Assembly (NCBI GenBank): GCA_964034945.1
Contig: CAXIUK010000001.1
Location: 62,001 to 126,000, forward strand
Direction of reading: 5' to 3'
Length of the DNA: 64,000 nt
DNA from: Chrysopilus asiliformis
Taxonomy: Eukaryota; Arthropoda; Insecta; Diptera; Rhagionidae
Shown: positions 22,267-36,618 of the stretch, piece by piece
How positions within the stretch are numbered: position 1 is the first letter of the stretch
Layout of the letters: each line of letters opens with the position of its first letter
Translations under genes and position numbers: made by a program
The notes under the pieces: model-generated
What the model was told of the DNA's origin: nothing
Database searches by the model: none
Seen by the model: only the letters and a program-made list of their open reading frames with translations

Positions 22267-24658
22267 GGCTAAATTACCAGACGTAGATGCAAAAAATTAA
22301 AAATTTGCAGCTTTTTTTCTTGGTTTTTTGGCTTGTGCCGGAGAACCGAAAATCCCACAGACTTCTTATTTATCGTGGCATGTAGGTCTGACGCAGACCT
22401 TTCCATCGCAAAAAGTTGCAATGTTCTCCGATGTGTATTAACGAAGTTATGGCTAAATTACCAGACGTAGATGCAAAAAATTAAAAATTTGCAGCATTTT
22501 TTCTTGGTTTTTTGGCTTGTGCCGGAGAACCGAAAATCCCACAGACTTCTTATTTATCGTGGCATGTAGGTCTGACGCAGACCTTTCCATCGCAAAAAGT
22601 TGCAATGTCCTCCGATGTGTATTAACGAAGTTATGGCTAAATTACCAGACGTAGATGCAAAAAATTAAAAATTTGCAGCATTTTTTCTTGGTTTTTTGGC
22701 TTGTGCCGGAGAACCGAAAATCCCACAGACTTCTTATTTATCGTGGCATGTAGGTCTGACGCAGACCTTTCCATCGCAAAAAGTTGCAATGTTCTCCGAT
22801 GTGTATTAACGAAGTTATGGCTAAATTACCAGACGTAGATGCAAAAAATTAAAAATTTGCAGCATTTTTTCTTGGTTTTTTGGCTTGTGCCGGAGAACCG
22901 AAAATCCCACAGACTTCTTATTTATCGTGGCATGTAGGTCTGACGCAGACCTTTCCATCGCAAAAAGTTGCAATGTTCTCCGATGTGTATTAACGAAGTT
23001 ATGGCTAAATTACCAGACGTAGATGCAAAAAATTAAAAATTTGCAGCATTTTTTCTTGGTTTTTTGGCTTGTGCCGGAAAACCGAAAATCCCACAGACTT
23101 ATTATTTATCGTGGCATGTAGGTCTGACGCAGACCTTTCCATCGCAAAAAGTTGCAATGTTCTCCGATGTGTATTAACGAAGTTATGGCTAAATTACCAG
23201 ACGTAGATGCAAAAAATTAAAAATTTGCAGCATTTTTTCTTGGTTTTTTGGCTTGTGCCGGAAAACCGAAAATCCCACAGACTTATTATTTATCGTGGCA
23301 TGTAGGTCTGACGCAGACCTTTCCATCGCAAAAAGTTTCAATGTTCTCCGATGTGTATTAACGAAGTTATGGCTAAATTACCAGACGTAGATGCAAAAAA
23401 TTAAAAATTTGCAGCATTTTTTCTTGGTTTTTTGGCTTGTGCCGGAGAACCGAAAATCCCACAGACTTATTATTTATCGTGGCATGTAGGTCTGACGCAG
23501 ACCTTTCCATCGCAAAAAGTTGCAATGTCCTCCGATGTGTATTAACGAAGTTATGGCTAAATTACCAGACGTAGATGCAAAAAATTAAAAATATGCAGCA
23601 TTTTTTCTTGGTTTTTTGGCTTGTGCCGGAGAACCGAAAATCCCACAGACTTATTATTTATCGTGGCATGTAGGTCTGACGCAGACCTTTCCATCGCAAA
23701 AAGTTGCAATGTTCTCCGATGTGTATTAACGAAGTTATGGCTAAATTACCAGACGTAGATGCAAAAAATTAAAAATTTGCAGCATTTTTTCTTGGTTTTT
23801 TGGCTTGTGCCGGAGAACCGAAAATCCCACAGACTTCTTATTTATCGTGGCATGTAGGTCTGACGCAGACCTTTCCATCGCAAAAAGTTTCAATGTTCTC
23901 CGATGTGTATTAACGAAGTTATGGCTAAATTACCAGACGTAGATGCAAAAAATTAAAAATTTGCAGCATTTTTTCTTGGTTTTTTGGCTTGTGCCGGAGA
24001 ACCGAAAATCCCACAGACTTATTATTTATCGCGGCATGTAGGTCTGACGCAGACCTTTCCATCGCAAAAAGTTTCAATGTTCTCCGATGTGTATTAACGA
24101 AGTTATGGCTAAATTACCAGACGTAGATGCAAAAAATTAAAAATTTGCAGCATTTTTTCTTGGTTTTTTGGCTTGTGCCGGAGAACCGAAAATCCCACAG
24201 ACTTCTTATTTATCGTGGCATGTAGGTCTGACGCAGACCTTTCCATCGCAAAAAGTTGCAATGTTCTCCGATGTGTATTAACGAAGTTATGGCTAAATTA
24301 CCAGACGTAGATGCAAAAAATTAAAAATTTGCAGCATTTTTTCTTGGTTTTTTGGCTTGTGCCGGAGAACCAAAAATCCCACAGACTTCTTATTTATCGT
24401 GGCATGTAGGTCTGACGCAGACCTTTCCATCGCAAAAAGTTTCAATGTTCTCCGATGTGTATTAACGAAGTTATGGCTAAATTACCAGACGTAGATGCAA
24501 AAAATTAAAAATTTGCAGCATTTTTTCTTGGTTTTTTGGCTTGTGCCGGAGAACCAAAAATCCCACAGACTTCTTATTTATCGTGGCATGTAGGTCTGAC
24601 GCAGACCTTTCCATCGCAAAAAGTTTCAATGTTCTCCGATGTGTATTAACGAAGTTAT
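22267..24658 (+). repeat. 12-monomer block, copy 2, with one added P-tc monomer
   Basis: The first nine monomers repeat 20059-21714 in order, except that the A39 monomer lacks C159. A P-tc monomer (GCGGC near 24030) is then inserted before C-gc, K-tc, K-tc, giving 13 units. Confidence 0.85.
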
Positions 24659-25210
24659 GGCTAAATTACCAGACGTAGATGCAAAAAATTAAAAATTTGC
24701 AGCATTTTTTCTTGGTTTTTTGGCTTGTGCCGGAGAACCGAAAATCCCACAGACTTCTTATTTATCGTGGCATGTAGGTCTCACGCAGACCTTTCCATCG
24801 CAAAAAGTTGCAATGTTCTCCGATGTGTATTAACGAAGTTATGGCTAAATTACCAGACGTAGATGCAAAAAATTAAAAATTTGCAGCATTTTTTCTTGGT
24901 TTTTTGGCTTGTGCCGGAGAACCGAAAATCCCACAGACTTCTTATTTATCGTGGCATGTAGGTCTGACGCAGACCTTTCCATCGCAAACAGTTGCAATGT
25001 TCTCCGATGTGTATTAACGAAGTTATGGCTAAATTACCAGACGTAGATGCAAAAAATTAAAAATTTGCAGCATTTTTTCTTGGTTTTTTGGCTTGTGCCG
25101 GAGAACCGAAAATCCCACAGACTTCTTATTTATCGTGGCATGTAGGTCTGACGCAGACCTTTCCATCGCAAAAAGTTGCAATGTTCTCCGATGTGTATTA
25201 ACGAAGTTAT
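23555..25210 (+). repeat. Nine-monomer string, copy 1 of a 3,128-bp-spaced pair
   Basis: Order: A39 P-gc, C-tc, P-tc, C-gc, K-tc, K-tc, C124 C-gc, C147 C-gc, C-gc. The C124 marker at 24782 recurs at 27910, exactly 17 units away. This is the first appearance of C124 and C147 in the window. It overlaps the end of the 12-monomer block. Confidence 0.83.
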
Positions 25211-26682
25211 GGCTAAATTACCAGACGTAGATGCAAAAAATTAAAAATTTGCAGCATTTTTTCTTGGTTTTTTGGCTTGTGCCGGAAAACCGAAAATCCC
25301 ACAGACTTATTATTTATCGTGGCATGTAGGTCTGACGCAGACCTTTCCATTGCAAAAAGTTGCAATGTTCTCCGATGTGTATTAACGAAGTTATGGCTAA
25401 ATTACCAGACGTAGATGCAAAAAATTAAAAATTTGCAGCATTTTTTCTTGGTTTTTTGGCTTGTGCCGGAGAACCAAAAATCCCACAGACTTCTTATTTA
25501 TCGTGGCATGTAGGTCTGACGCAGACCTTTCCATCGCAAAAAGTTTCAATGTTCTCCGATGTGTATTAACGAAGTTATGGCTAAATTACCAGACGTAGAT
25601 GCAAAAAATTAAAAATTTGCAGCATTTTTTCTTGGTTTTTTGGCTTGTGCCGGAGAACCAAAAATCCCACAGACTTCTTATTTATCGTGGCATGTAGGTC
25701 TGACGCAGACCTTTCCATCGCAAAAAGTTTCAATGTTCTCCGATGTGTATTAACGAAGTTATGGCTAAATTACCAGACGTAGATGCAAAAAATTAAAAAT
25801 TTGCAGCTTTTTTTCTTGGTTTTTTGGCTTGTGCCGGAGAACCGAAAATCCCACAGACTTCTTATTTATCGTGGCATGTAGGTCTGACGCAGACCTTTCC
25901 ATCGCAAAAAGTTGCAATGTTCTCCGATGTGTATTAACGAAGTTATGGCTAAATTACCAGACGTAGATGCAAAAAATTAAAAATTTGCAGCATTTTTTCT
26001 TGGTTTTTTGGCTTGTGCCGGAGAACCGAAAATCCCACAGACTTCTTATTTATCGTGGCATGTAGGTCTGACGCAGACCTTTCCATCGCAAAAAGTTGCA
26101 ATGTCCTCCGATGTGTATTAACGAAGTTATGGCTAAATTACCAGACGTAGATGCAAAAAATTAAAAATTTGCAGCATTTTTTCTTGGTTTTTTGGCTTGT
26201 GCCGGAGAACCGAAAATCCCACAGACTTCTTATTTATCGTGGCATGTAGGTCTGACGCAGACCTTTCCATCGCAAAAAGTTGCAATGTTCTCCGATGTGT
26301 ATTAACGAAGTTATGGCTAAATTACCAGACGTAGATGCAAAAAATTAAAAATTTGCAGCATTTTTTCTTGGTTTTTTGGCTTGTGCCGGAGAACCGAAAA
26401 TCCCACAGACTTCTTATTTATCGTGGCATGTAGGTCTGACGCAGACCTTTCCATCGCAAAAAGTTGCAATGTTCTCCGATGTGTATTAACGAAGTTATGG
26501 CTAAATTACCAGACGTAGATGCAAAAAATTAAAAATTTGCAGCATTTTTTCTTGGTTTTTTGGCTTGTGCCGGAAAACCGAAAATCCCACAGACTTATTA
26601 TTTATCGTGGCATGTAGGTCTGACGCAGACCTTTCCATCGCAAAAAGTTGCAATGTCCTCCGATGTGTATTAACGAAGTTAT
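25211..26682 (+). repeat. Eight monomers between the 17-unit-spaced copies
   Basis: Order: Q-gc (with CATTGC near 25350), K-tc, K-tc, T46 C-gc, C159 C-gc, C-gc, C-gc, Q-gc with C159. The middle part repeats the string seen from 21899 and 19691. Nothing but satellite is present. Confidence 0.8.
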
Positions 26683-28338
26683 GGCTAAATTACCAGACGT
26701 AGATGCAAAAAATTAAAAATATGCAGCATTTTTTCTTGGTTTTTTGGCTTGTGCCGGAGAACCGAAAATCCCACAGACTTATTATTTATCGTGGCATGTA
26801 GGTCTGACGCAGACCTTTCCATCGCAAAAAGTTGCAATGTTCTCCGATGTGTATTAACGAAGTTATGGCTAAATTACCAGACGTAGATGCAAAAAATTAA
26901 AAATTTGCAGCATTTTTTCTTGGTTTTTTGGCTTGTGCCGGAGAACCGAAAATCCCACAGACTTCTTATTTATCGTGGCATGTAGGTCTGACGCAGACCT
27001 TTCCATCGCAAAAAGTTTTAATGTTCTCCGATGTGTATTAACGAAGTTATGGCTAAATTACCAGACGTAGATGCAAAAAATTAAAAATTTGCAGCATTTT
27101 TTCTTGGTTTTTTGGCTTGTGCCGGAGAACCGAAAATCCCACAGACTTATTATTTATCGTGGCATGTAGGTCTGACGCAGACCTTTCCATCGCAAAAAGT
27201 TTCAATGTTCTCCGATGTGTATTAACGAAGTTATGGCTAAATTACCAGACGTAGATGCAAAAAATTAAAAATTTGCAGCATTTTTTCTTGGTTTTTTGGC
27301 TTGTGCCGGAGAACCGAAAATCCCACAGACTTCTTATTTATCGTGGCATGTAGGTCTGACGCAGACCTTTCCATCGCAAAAAGTTGCAATGTTCTCCGAT
27401 GTGTATTAACGAAGTTATGGCTAAATTACCAGACGTAGATGCAAAAAATTAAAAATTTGCAGCATTTTTTCTTGGTTTTTTGGCTTGTGCCGGAGAACCA
27501 AAAATCCCACAGACTTCTTATTTATCGTGGCATGTAGGTCTGACGCAGACCTTTCCATCGCAAAAAGTTTCAATGTTCTCCGATGTGTATTAACGAAGTT
27601 ATGGCTAAATTACCAGACGTAGATGCAAAAAATTAAAAATTTGCAGCATTTTTTCTTGGTTTTTTGGCTTGTGCCGGAGAACCAAAAATCCCACAGACTT
27701 CTTATTTATCGTGGCATGTAGGTCTGACGCAGACCTTTCCATCGCAAAAAGTTTCAATGTTCTCCGATGTGTATTAACGAAGTTATGGCTAAATTACCAG
27801 ACGTAGATGCAAAAAATTAAAAATTTGCAGCATTTTTTCTTGGTTTTTTGGCTTGTGCCGGAGAACCGAAAATCCCACAGACTTCTTATTTATCGTGGCA
27901 TGTAGGTCTCACGCAGACCTTTCCATCGCAAAAAGTTGCAATGTTCTCCGATGTGTATTAACGAAGTTATGGCTAAATTACCAGACGTAGATGCAAAAAA
28001 TTAAAAATTTGCAGCATTTTTTCTTGGTTTTTTGGCTTGTGCCGGAGAACCGAAAATCCCACAGACTTCTTATTTATCGTGGCATGTAGGTCTGACGCAG
28101 ACCTTTCCATCGCAAACAGTTGCAATGTTCTCCGATGTGTATTAACGAAGTTATGGCTAAATTACCAGACGTAGATGCAAAAAATTAAAAATTTGCAGCA
28201 TTTTTTCTTGGTTTTTTGGCTTGTGCCGGAGAACCGAAAATCCCACAGACTTCTTATTTATCGTGGCATGTAGGTCTGACGCAGACCTTTCCATCGCAAA
28301 AAGTTGCAATGTTCTCCGATGTGTATTAACGAAGTTAT
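26683..28338 (+). repeat. Nine-monomer string, copy 2 of the 3,128-bp-spaced pair
   Basis: Repeats 23555-25210 in order, except that the second monomer is C-tt instead of C-tc. After it the array continues with three Q monomers rather than one. Confidence 0.83.
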
Positions 28339-29258
28339 GGCTAAATTACCAGACGTAGATGCAAAAAATTAAAAATTTGCAGCATTTTTTCTTGGTTTTT
28401 TGGCTTGTGCCGGAAAACCGAAAATCCCACAGACTTATTATTTATCGTGGCATGTAGGTCTGACGCAGACCTTTCCATCGCAAAAAGTTTCAATGTTCTC
28501 CGATGTGTATTAACGAAGTTATGGCTAAATTACCAGACGTAGATGCAAAAAATTAAAAATTTGCAGCATTTTTTCTTGGTTTTTTGGCTTGTGCCGGAAA
28601 ACCGAAAATCCCACAGACTTATTATTTATCGTGGCATGTAGGTCTGACGCAGACCTTTCCATCGCAAAAAGTTTCAATGTTCTCCGATGTGTATTAACGA
28701 AGTTATGGCTAAATTACCAGACGTAGATGCAAAAAATTAAAAATTTGCAGCATTTTTTCTTGGTTTTTTGGCTTGTGCCGGAAAACCGAAAATCCCACAG
28801 ACTTATTATTTATCGTGGCATGTAGGTCTGACGCAGACCTTTCCATCGCAAAAAGTTGCAATGTTCTCCGATGTGTATTAACGAAGTTATGGCTAAATTA
28901 CCAGACGTAGATGCAAAAAATTAAAAATTTGCAGCATTTTTTCTTGGTTTTTTGGCTTGTGCCGGAGAACCGAAAATCCCACAGACTTCTTATTTATCGT
29001 GGCATGTAGGTCTGACGCAGACCTTTCCATCGCAAAAAGTTGCAATGTTCTCCGATGTGTATTAACGAAGTTATGGCTAAATTACCAGACGTAGATGCAA
29101 AAAATTAAAAATTTGCAGCATTTTTTCTTGGTTTTTTGGCTTGTGCCGGAGAACCGAAAATTCCACAGACTTCTTATTTATCGTGGCATGTAGGTCTGAC
29201 GCAGACCTTTCCATCGCAAAAAGTTGCAATGTTCTCCGATGTGTATTAACGAAGTTAT
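28339..29258 (+). repeat. Five monomers: Q-tc, Q-tc, Q-gc, C-gc, T88 C-gc
   Basis: Standard 184-bp copies. The T88 variant (AAAATTCC near 29161) also marks monomers at 1106, 8283, 31651 and 31835. Confidence 0.8.
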
Positions 29259-31834
29259 GGCTAAATTACTAGACGTAGATGCAAAAAATTAAAAATTTGC
29301 AGCATTTTTTCTTGGTTTTTTGGCTTGTGCCGGAGAACCGAAAATCCCACAGACTTCTTATTTATCGTGGCATGTAGGTCTGACGCAGACCTTTCCATCG
29401 CAAAAAGTTGCAATGTTCTCCGATGTGTATTAACGAAGTTATGGCTAAATTACCAGACGTAGATGCAAAAAATTAAAAATTTGCAGCATTTTTTCTTGGT
29501 TTTTTGGCTTGTTCCGGAGAACCGAAAATCCCACAGACTTCTTATTTATCGTGGCATATAGGTCTGACGCAGACCTTTCCATCGCAAAAAGTTGCAATGT
29601 TCTCCGATGTGTATTAACGAAGTTATGGCTAAATTACCAGACGTAGATGCAAAAAATTAAAAATTTGCAGCATTTTTTCTTGGTTTTTTGGCTTGTGCCG
29701 GAGAACCGAAAATCCCACAGACTTCTTATTTATCGTGGCATGTAGGTCTGACGCAGACCTTTCCATCGCAAAAAGTTGCAATGTTCTCCGATGTGTATTA
29801 ACGAAGTTATGGTTAAATTACCAGACGTAGATGCAAAAAATTAAAAATTTGCAGCATTTTTTCTTGGTTTTTTGGCTTGTGCCGGAGAACCGAAAATCCC
29901 ACAGACTTCTTATTTATCGTGGCATGTAGGTCTGACGCAGACCTTTCCATCGCAAAAAGTTTCAATGTTCTCCGATGTGTATTAACGAAGTTATGGCTAA
30001 ATTACCAGACGTAGATGCAAAAAATTAAAAATATGCAGCATTTTTTCTTGGTTTTTTGGCTTGTGCCGGAGAACCGAAAATCCCACAGACTTATTATTTA
30101 TCGTGGCATGTAGGTCTGACGCAGACCTTTCCATCGCAAAAAGTTGCAATGTTCTCCGATGTGTATTAACGAAGTTATGGCTAAATTACCAGACGTAGAT
30201 GCAAAAAATTAAAAATTTGCAGCATTTTTTCTTGGTTTTTTGGCTTGTGCCGGAGAACCGAAAATCCCACAGACTTCTTATTTATCGTGGCATGTAGGTC
30301 TGACGCAGACCTTTCCATCGCAAAAAGTTTTAATGTTCTCCGATGTGTATTAACGAAGTTATGGCTAAATTACCAGACGTAGATGCAAAAAATTAAAAAT
30401 TTGCAGCATTTTTTCTTGGTTTTTTGGCTTGTGCCGGAGAACCGAAAATCCCACAGACTTATTATTTATCGTGGCATGTAGGTCTGACGCAGACCTTTCC
30501 ATCGCAAAAAGTTTCAATGTTCTCCGATGTGTATTAACGAAGTTATGGCTAAATTACTAGACGTAGATGCAAAAAATTAAAAATTTGCAGCATTTTTTCT
30601 TGGTTTTTTGGCTTGTGCCGGAGAACCGAAAATCCCACAGACTTCTTATTTATCGTGGCATGTAGGTCTGACGCAGACCTTTCCATCGCAAAAAGTTGCA
30701 ATGTTCTCCGATGTGTATTAACGAAGTTATGGCTAAATTACCAGACGTAGATGCAAAAAATTAAAAATTTGCAGCATTTTTTCTTGGTTTTTTGGCTTGT
30801 GCCGGAGAACCGAAAATCCCACAGACTTCTTATTTATCGTGGCATATAGGTCTGACGCAGACCTTTCCATCGCAAAAAGTTGCAATGTTCTCCGATGTGT
30901 ATTAACGAAGTTATGGCTAAATTACCAGACGTAGATGCAAAAAATTAAAAATTTGCAGCATTTTTTCTTGGTTTTTTGGCTTGTGCCGGAGAACCGAAAA
31001 TCCCACAGACTTCTTATTTATCGTGGCATGTAGGTCTGACGCAGACCTTTCCATCGCAAAAAGTTGCAATGTTCTCCGATGTGTATTAACGAAGTTATGG
31101 CTAAATTACCAGACGTAGATGCAAAAAATTAAAAATTTGCAGCATTTTTTCTTGGTTTTTTGGCTTGTGCCGGAGAACCGAAAATCCCACAGACTTCTTA
31201 TTTATCGTGGCATGTAGGTCTGACGCAGACCTTTCCATCGCAAAAAGTTTCAATGTTCTCCGATGTGTATTAACGAAGTTATGGCTAAATTACCAGACGT
31301 AGATGCAAAAAATTAAAAATATGCAGCATTTTTTCTTGGTTTTTTGGCTTGTGCCGGAGAACCGAAAATCCCACAGACTTATTATTTATCGTGGCATGTA
31401 GGTCTGACGCAGACCTTTCCATCGCAAAAAGTTGCAATGTTCTCCGATGTGTATTAACGAAGTTATGGCTAAATTACCAGACGTAGATGCAAAAAATTAA
31501 AAATTTGCAGCATTTTTTCTTGGTTTTTTGGCTTGTGCCGGAGAACCGAAAATCCCACAGACTTCTTATTTATCGTGGCATGTAGGTCTGACGCAGACCT
31601 TTCCATCGCAAAAAGTTTTAATGTTCTCCGATGTGTATTAACGAAGTTATGGCTAAATTACCAGACGTAGATGCAAAAAATTAAAAATTTGCAGCATTTT
31701 TTCTTGGTTTTTTGGCTTGTGCCGGAGAACCGAAAATTCCACAGACTTATTATTTATCGTGGCATGTAGGTCTGACGCAGACCTTTCCATCGCAAAAAGT
31801 TTCAATGTTCTCCGATGTGTATTAACGAAGTTAT
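29259..31834 (+). repeat. Seven-unit tandem duplication (1,288 bp x 2)
   Basis: Copies at 29259-30546 and 30547-31834. Shared markers at exactly 1,288 bp: T12 (29270 and 30558), GCATATAGG (29558 and 30846) and A39 (30033 and 31321). Order in each: T12 C-gc, CATATAGG C-gc, C-gc, C-tc, A39 P-gc, C-tt, P-tc. Copy 1 has private changes GTTCCGG (monomer 29443) and GGTTAAATT near 29812; copy 2 has T88 in its last monomer. Confidence 0.92.
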
Positions 31835-32018
31835 GGCTAAATTACCAGACGTAGATGCAAAAAATTAAAAATTTGCAGCATTTTTTCTTGGTTTTTTGGC
31901 TTGTGCCGGAGAACCGAAAATTCCACAGACTTATTATTTATCGTGGCATGTAGGTCTGACGCAGACCTTTCCATCGCAAAAAGTTTCAATGTTCTCCGAT
32001 GTGTATTAACGAAGTTAT
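31651..32018 (+). repeat. Single-monomer tandem duplication (T88 P-tc x 2)
   Basis: Two adjacent monomers at 31651 and 31835 share the combination T88, A99 and tc, seen nowhere else in the window. The first belongs to the preceding seven-unit copy, so this is a later event. Confidence 0.8.
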
Positions 32019-33306
32019 GGCTAAATTACCAGACGTAGATGCAAAAAATTAAAAATTTGCAGCATTTTTTCTTGGTTTTTTGGCTTGTGCCGGAGAACCG
32101 AAAATCCCACAGACTTCTTATTTATCGTGGCATGTAGGTCTGACGCAGACCTTTCCATCGCAAAAAGTTGCAATGTTCTCCGATGTGTATTAACGAAGTT
32201 ATGGCTAAATTACCAGACGTAGATGCAAAAAATTAAAAATTTGCAGCATTTTTTCTTGGTTTTTTGGCTTGTGCCGGAGAACCGAAAATCCCACAGACTT
32301 CTTATTTATCGTGGCATGTAGGTCTGACGCAGACCTTTCCATCGCAAAAAGTTGCAATGTTCTCCGATGTGTATTAACGAAGTTATGGCTAAATTACCAG
32401 ACGTAGATGCAAAAAATTAAAAATTTGCAGCATTTTTTCTTGGTTTTTTGGCTTGTGCCGGAGAACCAAAAATCCCACAGACTTCTTATTTATCGTGGCA
32501 TGTAGGTCTGACGCAGACCTTTCCATCGCAAAAAGTTGCAATGTTCTCCGATGTGTATTAACGAAGTTATGGCTAAATTACCAGACGTAGATGCAAAAAA
32601 TTAAAAATTTGCAGCATTTTTTCTTGGTTTTTTGGCTTGTGCCGGAGAACCGAAAATCCCACAGACTTCTTATTTATCGTGGCATGTAGGTCTGACGCAG
32701 ACCTTTCCATCGCAAACAGTTGCAATGTTCTCCGATGTGTATTAACGAAGTTATGGCTAAATTACCAGACGTAGATGCAAAAAATTAAAAATTTGCAGCA
32801 TTTTTTCTTGGTTTTTTGGCTTGTGCCGGAGAACCGAAAATCCCACAGACTTCTTATTTATCGTGGCATGTAGGTCTGACGCAGACCTTTCCATCGCAAA
32901 AAGTTGCAATGTTCTCCGATGTGTATTAACGAAGTTATGGCTAAATTACCAGACGTAGATGCAAAAAATTAAAAATTTGCAGCATTTTTTCTTGGTTTTT
33001 TGGCTTGTGCCGGAAAACCGAAAATCCCACAGACTTATTATTTATCATGGCATGTAGGTCTGACGCAGACCTTTCCATCGCAAAAAGTTTCAATGTTCTC
33101 CGATGTGTATTAACGAAGTTATGGCTAAATTACCAGACGTAGATGCAAAAAATTAAAAATTTGCAGCATTTTTTCTTGGTTTTTTGGCTTGTGCCGGAAA
33201 ACCGAAAATCCCACAGACTTATTATTTATCGTGGCATGTAGGTCTGACGCAGACCTTTCCATCGCAAAAAGTTTCAATGTTCTCCGATGTGTATTAACGA
33301 AGTTAT
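32019..33306 (+). repeat. Seven monomers: C-gc, C-gc, K-gc, C147 C-gc, C-gc, Q-tc, Q-tc
   Basis: The first Q-tc copy reads TATCATGG (A109) near 33050, a variant that returns near 35624. No unit-scale duplication starts here, and no element other than the satellite is visible. Confidence 0.8.
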
Positions 33307-36300
33307 GGCTAAATTACCAGACGTAGATGCAAAAAATTAAAAATTTGCAGCATTTTTTCTTGGTTTTTTGGCTTGTGCCGGAGAACCAAAAATCCCACAG
33401 ACTTCTTATTTATCGTGGCATGTAGGTCTCACGCAGACCTTTCCATCGCAAAAAGTTGCAATGTTCTCCGATGTGTATTAACGAAGTTATGGCTAAATTA
33501 CCAGACGTAGATGCAAAAAATTAAAAATTTGCAGCATTTTTTCTTGGTTTTTTGGCTTGTGCCGGAGAACCGAAAATCCCACAGACTTCTTATTTATCGT
33601 GGCATGTAGGTCTGACGCAGACCTTTCCATCGCAAACAGTTGCAATGTTCTCCGATGTGTATTAACGAAGTTATGGCTAAATTACCAGACGTAGATGCAA
33701 AAAATTAAAAATTTGCAGCATTTTTTCTTGGTTTTTTGGCTTGTGCCGGAGAACCGAAAATCCCACAGACTTCTTATTTATCGTGGCATGTAGGTCTAAC
33801 GCAGACCTTTCAATCGCAAAAAGTTGCAATGTTCTCCGATGTGTATTAACGAAGTTATGGCTAAATTACCAGACGTAGATGCAAAAAATTAAAAATATGC
33901 AGCATTTTTTCTTGGTTTTTTGGCTTGTGCCGGAGAACCGAAAATCCCACAGACTTATTATTTATCGTGGCATGTAGGTCTGACGCAGACCTTTCCATCG
34001 CAAAAAGTTGCAATGTTCTCCGATGTGTATTAACGAAGTTATGGCTAAATTACCAGACGTAGATGCAAAAAATTAAAAATTTGCAGCATTTTTTCTTGGT
34101 TTTTTGGCTTGTGCCGGAGAACCGAAAATCCCACAGACTTCTTATTTATCGTGGCATGTAGGTCTGACGCAGACCTTTCCATCGCAAAAAGTTTCAATGT
34201 TCTCCGATGTGTATTAACGAAGTTATGGCTAAATTACCAGACGTAGATGCAAAAAATTAAAAATTTGCAGCATTTTTTCTTGGTTTTTTGGCTTGTGCCG
34301 GAGAACCGAAAATCCCACAGACTTATTATTTATCGTGGCATGTAGGTCTGACGCAGACCTTTCCATCGCAAAAAGTTTCAATGTTCTCCGATGTGTATTA
34401 ACGAAGTTATGGCTAAATTACCAGACGTAGATGCAAAAAATTAAAAATTTGCAGCATTTTTTCTTGGTTTTTTGGCTTGTGCCGGAGAACCGAAAATCCC
34501 ACAGACTTCTTATTTATCGTGGCATGTAGGTCTGACGCAGACCTTTCCATCGCAAAAAGTTGCAATGTTCTCCGATGTGTATTAACGAAGTTATGGCTAA
34601 ATTACCAGACGTAGATGCAAAAAATTAAAAATTTGCAGCATTTTTTCTTGGTTTTTTGGCTTGTGCCGGAGAACCGAAAATCCCACAGACTTCTTATTTA
34701 TCGTGGCATGTAGGTCTGACGCAGACCTTTCCATCGCAAAAAGTTGCAATGTTCTCCGATGTGTATTAACGAAGTTATGGCTAAATTACCAGACGTAGAT
34801 GCAAAAAATTAAAAATTTGCAGCATTTTTTCTTGGTTTTTTGGCTTGTGCCGGAGAACCAAAAATCCCACAGACTTCTTATTTATCGTGGCATGTAGGTC
34901 TGACGCAGACCTTTCCATCGCAAAAAGTTTCAATGTTCTCCGATGTGTATTAACGAAGTTATGGCTAAATTACCAGACGTAGATGCAAAAAATTAAAAAT
35001 TTGCAGCATTTTTTCTTGGTTTTTTGGCTTGTGCCGGAGAACCAAAAATCCCACAGACTTCTTATTTATCGTGGCATGTAGGTCTCACGCAGACCTTTCC
35101 ATCGCAAAAAGTTGCAATGTTCTCCGATGTGTATTAACGAAGTTATGGCTAAATTACCAGACGTAGATGCAAAAAATTAAAAATTTGCAGCATTTTTTCT
35201 TGGTTTTTTGGCTTGTGCCGGAGAACCGAAAATCCCACAGACTTCTTATTTATCGTGGCATGTAGGTCTGACGCAGACCTTTCCATCGCAAACAGTTGCA
35301 ATGTTCTCCGATGTGTATTAACGAAGTTATGGCTAAATTACCAGACGTAGATGCAAAAAATTAAAAATTTGCAGCATTTTTTCTTGGTTTTTTGGCTTGT
35401 GCCGGAGAACCGAAAATCCCACAGACTTCTTATTTATCGTGGCATGTAGGTCTGACGCAGACCTTTCCATCGCAAAAAGTTGCAATGTTCTCCGATGTGT
35501 ATTAACGAAGTTATGGCTAAATTACCAGACGTAGATGCAAAAAATTAAAAATTTGCAGCATTTTTTCTTGGTTTTTTGGCTTGTGCCGGAAAACCGAAAA
35601 TCCCACAGACTTATTATTTATCATGGCATGTAGGTCTGACGCAGACCTTTCCATCGCAAAAAGTTTCAATGTTCTCCGATGTGTATTAACGAAGTTATGG
35701 CTAAATTACCAGACGTAGATGCAAAAAATTAAAAATTTGCAGCATTTTTTCTTGGTTTTTTGGCTTGTGCCGGAAAACCGAAAATCCCACAGACTTATTA
35801 TTTATCGTGGCATGTAGGTCTGACGCAGACCTTTCCATCGCAAAAAGTTTCAATGTTCTCCGATGTGTATTAACGAAGTTATGGCTAAATTACCAGACGT
35901 AGATGCAAAAAATTAAAAATTTGCAGCATTTTTTCTTGGTTTTTTGGCTTGTGCCGGAAAACCGAAAATCCCACAGACTTATTATTTATCGTGGCATGTA
36001 GGTCTGACGCAGACCTTTCCATCGCAAAAAGTTTCAATGTTCTCCGATGTGTATTAACGAAGTTATGGCTAAATTACCAGACGTAGATGCAAAAAATTAA
36101 AAATTTGCAGCATTTTTTCTTGGTTTTTTGGCTTGTGCCGGAGAACCAAAAATCCCACAGACTTCTTATTTATCGTGGCATGTAGGTCTCACGCAGACCT
36201 TTCCATCGCAAAAAGTTGCAATGTTCTCCGATGTGTATTAACGAAGTTATGGCTAAATTACCAGACGTAGATGCAAAAAATTAAAAATTTGCAGCATTTT

Positions 36301-36618
36301 TTCTTGGTTTTTTGGCTTGTGCCGGAGAACCGAAAATCCCACAGACTTCTTATTTATCGTGGCATGTAGGTCTGACGCAGACCTTTCCATCGCAAAAAGT
36401 TGCAATGTTCTCCGATGTGTATTAACGAAGTTATGGCTAAATTACCAGACGTAGATGCAAAAAATTAAAAATTTGCAGCATTTTTTCTTGGTTTTTTGGC
36501 TTGTGCCGGAGAACCGAAAATCCCACAGACTTCTTATTTATCGTGGCATGTAGGTCTAACGCAGACCTTTCAATCGCAAAAAGTTGCAATGTTCTCCGAT
36601 GTGTATTAACGAAGTTAT
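33307..36618 (+). repeat. C124-marked strings spaced 9 and 6 units apart
   Basis: K monomers with C124 begin at 33307, 34963 and 36067 (marker at 33430, 35086 and 36190; spacings 1,656 and 1,104 bp). Each is followed by C147 or C-gc. At 33307 and 36067 the third monomer carries A124 with TTTCAATCG (near 33798 and 36558). Between lie A39 P-gc, C-tc, P-tc, C-gc, C-gc and K-tc, then a run of three Q-tc. Confidence 0.83.
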